NCBI GenBank assembly: GCA_031409955.1
Contig: JANNYF010000181.1
Location: forward strand, 4,944 to 68,943
Direction: 5' to 3'
Length of the DNA stretch: 64,000 nt
DNA from: JAFDVL01 sp031409955
Lineage (GTDB): Bacteria > Acidobacteriota > Blastocatellia > RBC074
Shown here: positions 63,439-64,000 of the stretch, piece by piece
Position numbering within the stretch: the first letter of the stretch is position 1
Layout of the letters: each line of letters starts with the position of its first letter
Translations under genes and position numbers: made by a program
The notes under the pieces: model-generated
What the model saw: the letters and a program-made list of their open reading frames with translations, nothing else
What the model was told of the DNA's origin: nothing
The model's database searches: none

Positions 63439-63454
63439 TGGCTTAGTGGGTGAA

Positions 63455-63919
63455 ATGAACGGCAAACTCATCAGCATCTTCATCGGCTCGCAAAAAGGTG
63501 CGAGCAAAACGGCTGTGGCCAGTGCCGAGTTGATTGCCGATCACGGCATCAGCGGCGATCATCACGCTGGGATGAAACCGCATCGTCAAGTCAGCTTCTT
63601 TGCCAATGAAATCTTGCAGGAAATTCAAGCCGCAGGCATTGACGTGGCAGCGGAAGAACTAAGCACCAATCTACTCACCGAAGGCATTGCGATTGATACG
63701 TTGACCGAAGGCACGAAGCTGAAAATCGGCGCGGCGATCATCGAAATTAGCGAAGCTCGCAAACCATGCGGCGCACTCACGAAAATTGACAAACGGCTCC
63801 CCAAAGCCACATATTTACGGTGCGGACAATTCGGACGCGTGATTACGAGTGGCGTAATTCACACTGGCGACGCAATTGAAATTCTGGAACAGTACCGCGT
63901 GCCGGAGCGAGCGTGTTGA
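63455..63919 (+). CDS. MOSC domain protein
   Basis: 154 residues from ATG 63455. MOSC features: SGDHHAGMKPHRQVSFFANE, LLTEGIAIDTLTEGTKLKIG, and the conserved Cys C105 (ARKPCGAL). MOSC proteins bind molybdenum or sulfur carriers and act in cofactor sulfuration or detoxification. It is a single-domain form; no moa/mob genes are near. The frame upstream of 63455 is repeat-derived. Confidence 0.85.
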   Translation: MNGKLISIFIGSQKGASKTAVASAELIADHGISGDHHAGMKPHRQVSFFANEILQEIQAAGIDVAAEELSTNLLTEGIAIDTLTEGTKLKIGAAIIEISEARKPCGALTKIDKRLPKATYLRCGQFGRVITSGVIHTGDAIEILEQYRVPERAC

Positions 63920-64000
63920 CCACAGAGATTATGAAGTAGCCAAGCACCCACGCTACGGCTCGCGGTACTGTTCCAACCACCACCACGACAAAAAGCAGTT
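63920..64000. other. Right-edge stretch, no gene called
   Basis: 81 bases. The segment GGCTCGCGGTACTGTTCC near 63957-63975 is an inverted partial copy of GGAACAGTACCGCGTGCCGGAG at the end of the MOSC gene (63887-63910), possibly another hairpin element that continues past the window. Confidence 0.35.

Overview
The window looks like a chromosomal segment of an Acidobacteriota bacterium, possibly of the Blastocatellia type. This is inferred from an Oar-like TonB-dependent receptor with a carboxypeptidase-regulatory plug, two large secreted SBBP beta-propeller proteins, two proteins ending in a TIGR03437-type C-terminal domain common in that phylum, and a tRNA-Ser / SRP RNA / dnaX / ybaB / recR block. 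Base composition is moderate and genes are mostly separated by short spacers that are unusually rich in palindromic repeats.

Layout. 1-7.5 kb is an eroded accessory region. It holds the 5' end of a glycosyltransferase gene, a PHP-domain remnant, and a nuclease-methylase of the type ISP/IIG class split by a REP-associated tyrosine transposase element. The methylase tail and the transposase each carry one in-frame TAA where Gln is expected. An acyltransferase fragment and three small envelope genes follow. 7.5-13.8 kb carries a CHAD protein, the Oar-like receptor, a lone winged-helix regulator and a TPR protein. 14.0-23.2 kb is the most distinctive region: a seven-gene minus-strand operon (tannase/feruloyl esterase, DUF1932-type dehydrogenase, RidA, DUF3237, MetE-like methyltransferase, PobA, MFS transporter), with a divergent SnoaL-like gene and a second tannase/feruloyl esterase. 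It reads as a catabolic module for plant aromatic esters. 23.5-29.8 kb carries an OmpA-like protein with a diheme c-type protein, an XRE-cupin regulator, a 260 bp MITE-like element, an FMN reductase, an amidohydrolase and sulfatase debris.

29.8-41.8 kb is housekeeping: tadA, two tRNA-Ser genes, ffs, dnaX-ybaB-recR, a DciA-like gene, gatC-gatA, and the minus-strand set yvcK-glmU-glmS plus a thioredoxin-like ferredoxin. 42-57 kb carries secreted repeat proteins, mfd, a TrmH/RlmB methyltransferase and an orphan TolQ/ExbB-like protein. 57-64 kb carries a histidine kinase with a REC-XRE regulator, a hexapeptide acyltransferase, RNase H, a DUF2721 protein, a fused E1 alpha-beta dehydrogenase and a MOSC protein.

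A theme across the window is short inverted repeats of several families in spacers. Some overlap stop codons or insert in frame into coding genes (mfd, the kinase, the acyltransferase). No CRISPR array, rRNA, prophage or replication origin was seen.
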